Source: an uncultured Desulfuromonas sp. | Lineage (GTDB): Bacteria; Desulfobacterota; Desulfuromonadia; Desulfuromonadales; Desulfuromonadaceae | DNA: 64,000 nucleotides | Assembly: GCF_963676955.1 (NCBI RefSeq) | Contig: NZ_OY781461.1 | Coordinates: 2,846,225 to 2,910,224 of the forward strand | Direction of reading: 5' to 3' | Part shown: positions 63,907 through 64,000 of the stretch, one piece after another | How the letters are laid out: every line of letters begins with the position of its first letter | Position numbering within the stretch: position 1 is the first letter of the stretch | Made by a program: the position numbers and the translations under genes | Notes under the pieces: generated by a model | Told to the model about the DNA's origin: nothing | Database searches by the model: none | Seen by the model: only the letters and a program-made list of their open reading frames with translations

Positions 63907-64000
63907 CTATAACTTCGCCTGGGCGTGGCAGGCACGCAGCAGATTGGCGTAACGGGTGTAAAATTCTTTTTCCGGCAAACGGGTCCGGGTGACCGCATTG
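63907..64000 (-). CDS. C-terminal end of an unidentified protein, 5' end outside window
   Basis: The frame is open to the window edge and ends at TAG (complement of 63907-63909). The visible 30 residues end R-Y-A-N-L-L-R-A-C-H-A-Q-A-K-L; too short to assign. Eleven bp upstream of the ketosynthase start, hence the same operon. Confidence 0.55.
   Translation of the reverse strand, partial: NAVTRTRLPEKEFYTRYANLLRACHAQAKL

Overview
The window reads as chromosome of a mesophilic anaerobic deltaproteobacterium, most like the Desulfuromonas/Geobacter group (Desulfuromonadales). This is an inference from gene content: a 2-oxoacid:ferredoxin oxidoreductase pair, class I Fe-S fumarase, a c-type multihaem cytochrome, many Cache-domain sensor kinases and chemoreceptors, several sigma-54 promoters and HD-GYP/EAL/GGDEF signalling. 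No rRNA or species marker is present. One tRNA (Val, TAC) is seen.

Layout. 1-8.7 kb is housekeeping: hotdog thioesterases, a YehS-like protein, korAB, an MFS carrier, ogt, rmuC and a TlpA-like redox lipid- or periplasm-directed protein. 8.9-13.8 kb holds two tandem dCache histidine kinases. tpx follows, and its terminator is directly abutted by a complete group II intron with its reverse transcriptase (14.47-16.59 kb). Next come a tetrahaem cytochrome gene broken by an in-frame amber codon, an FtsX-type permease and a polyprenyl-synthase-like gene, then a complete IS4-family element with an 11-bp target duplication. 21.4-25.7 kb holds a periplasmic beta-carbonic anhydrase, tRNA-Val, a TPR lipoprotein, an orphan ParB-like protein, a CPBP membrane protein and a Nudix hydrolase. 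glnB-glnA follow behind a sigma-54 promoter, and the glnA terminator is again abutted by a group II intron, this one without an ORF. 28.5-37.8 kb holds an EAL-CBS-GGDEF protein, copA, recQ, small hydrolases and fumarase.

The most interesting part is 38-54 kb. A sensor kinase gene is split by a 171-bp MITE whose ends match the IS4-family element at 19.7 kb. The kinase is translationally coupled to a sigma-54-dependent response regulator. Immediately downstream lie three transcription units, each with a near-perfect -24/-12 promoter and each with a copy of the palindrome TATRAC-N4-GTTATA placed 163-167 bp upstream of that promoter: (a) small pseudo-receiver protein + chemoreceptor + CheW; (b) periplasmic-binding lipoprotein + hybrid kinase + REC-HD-GYP; (c) a second small pseudo-receiver protein + a second chemoreceptor. 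The two chemoreceptor genes are identical over about 1.39 kb and differ only in the ligand-binding part and extreme C-terminus. This looks like a local regulon controlled by the adjacent activator, whose own kinase has been interrupted.

54-64 kb returns to metabolism: ilvA; a cysE-iscR-nifS-mnmA-mtaB run linking cysteine supply to sulfur transfer and tRNA thiolation; two tandem XRE-cupin regulators; an IHF-beta-like protein; and, at the right edge, a DarB-like ketosynthase in the minus-strand operon that continues beyond the window.
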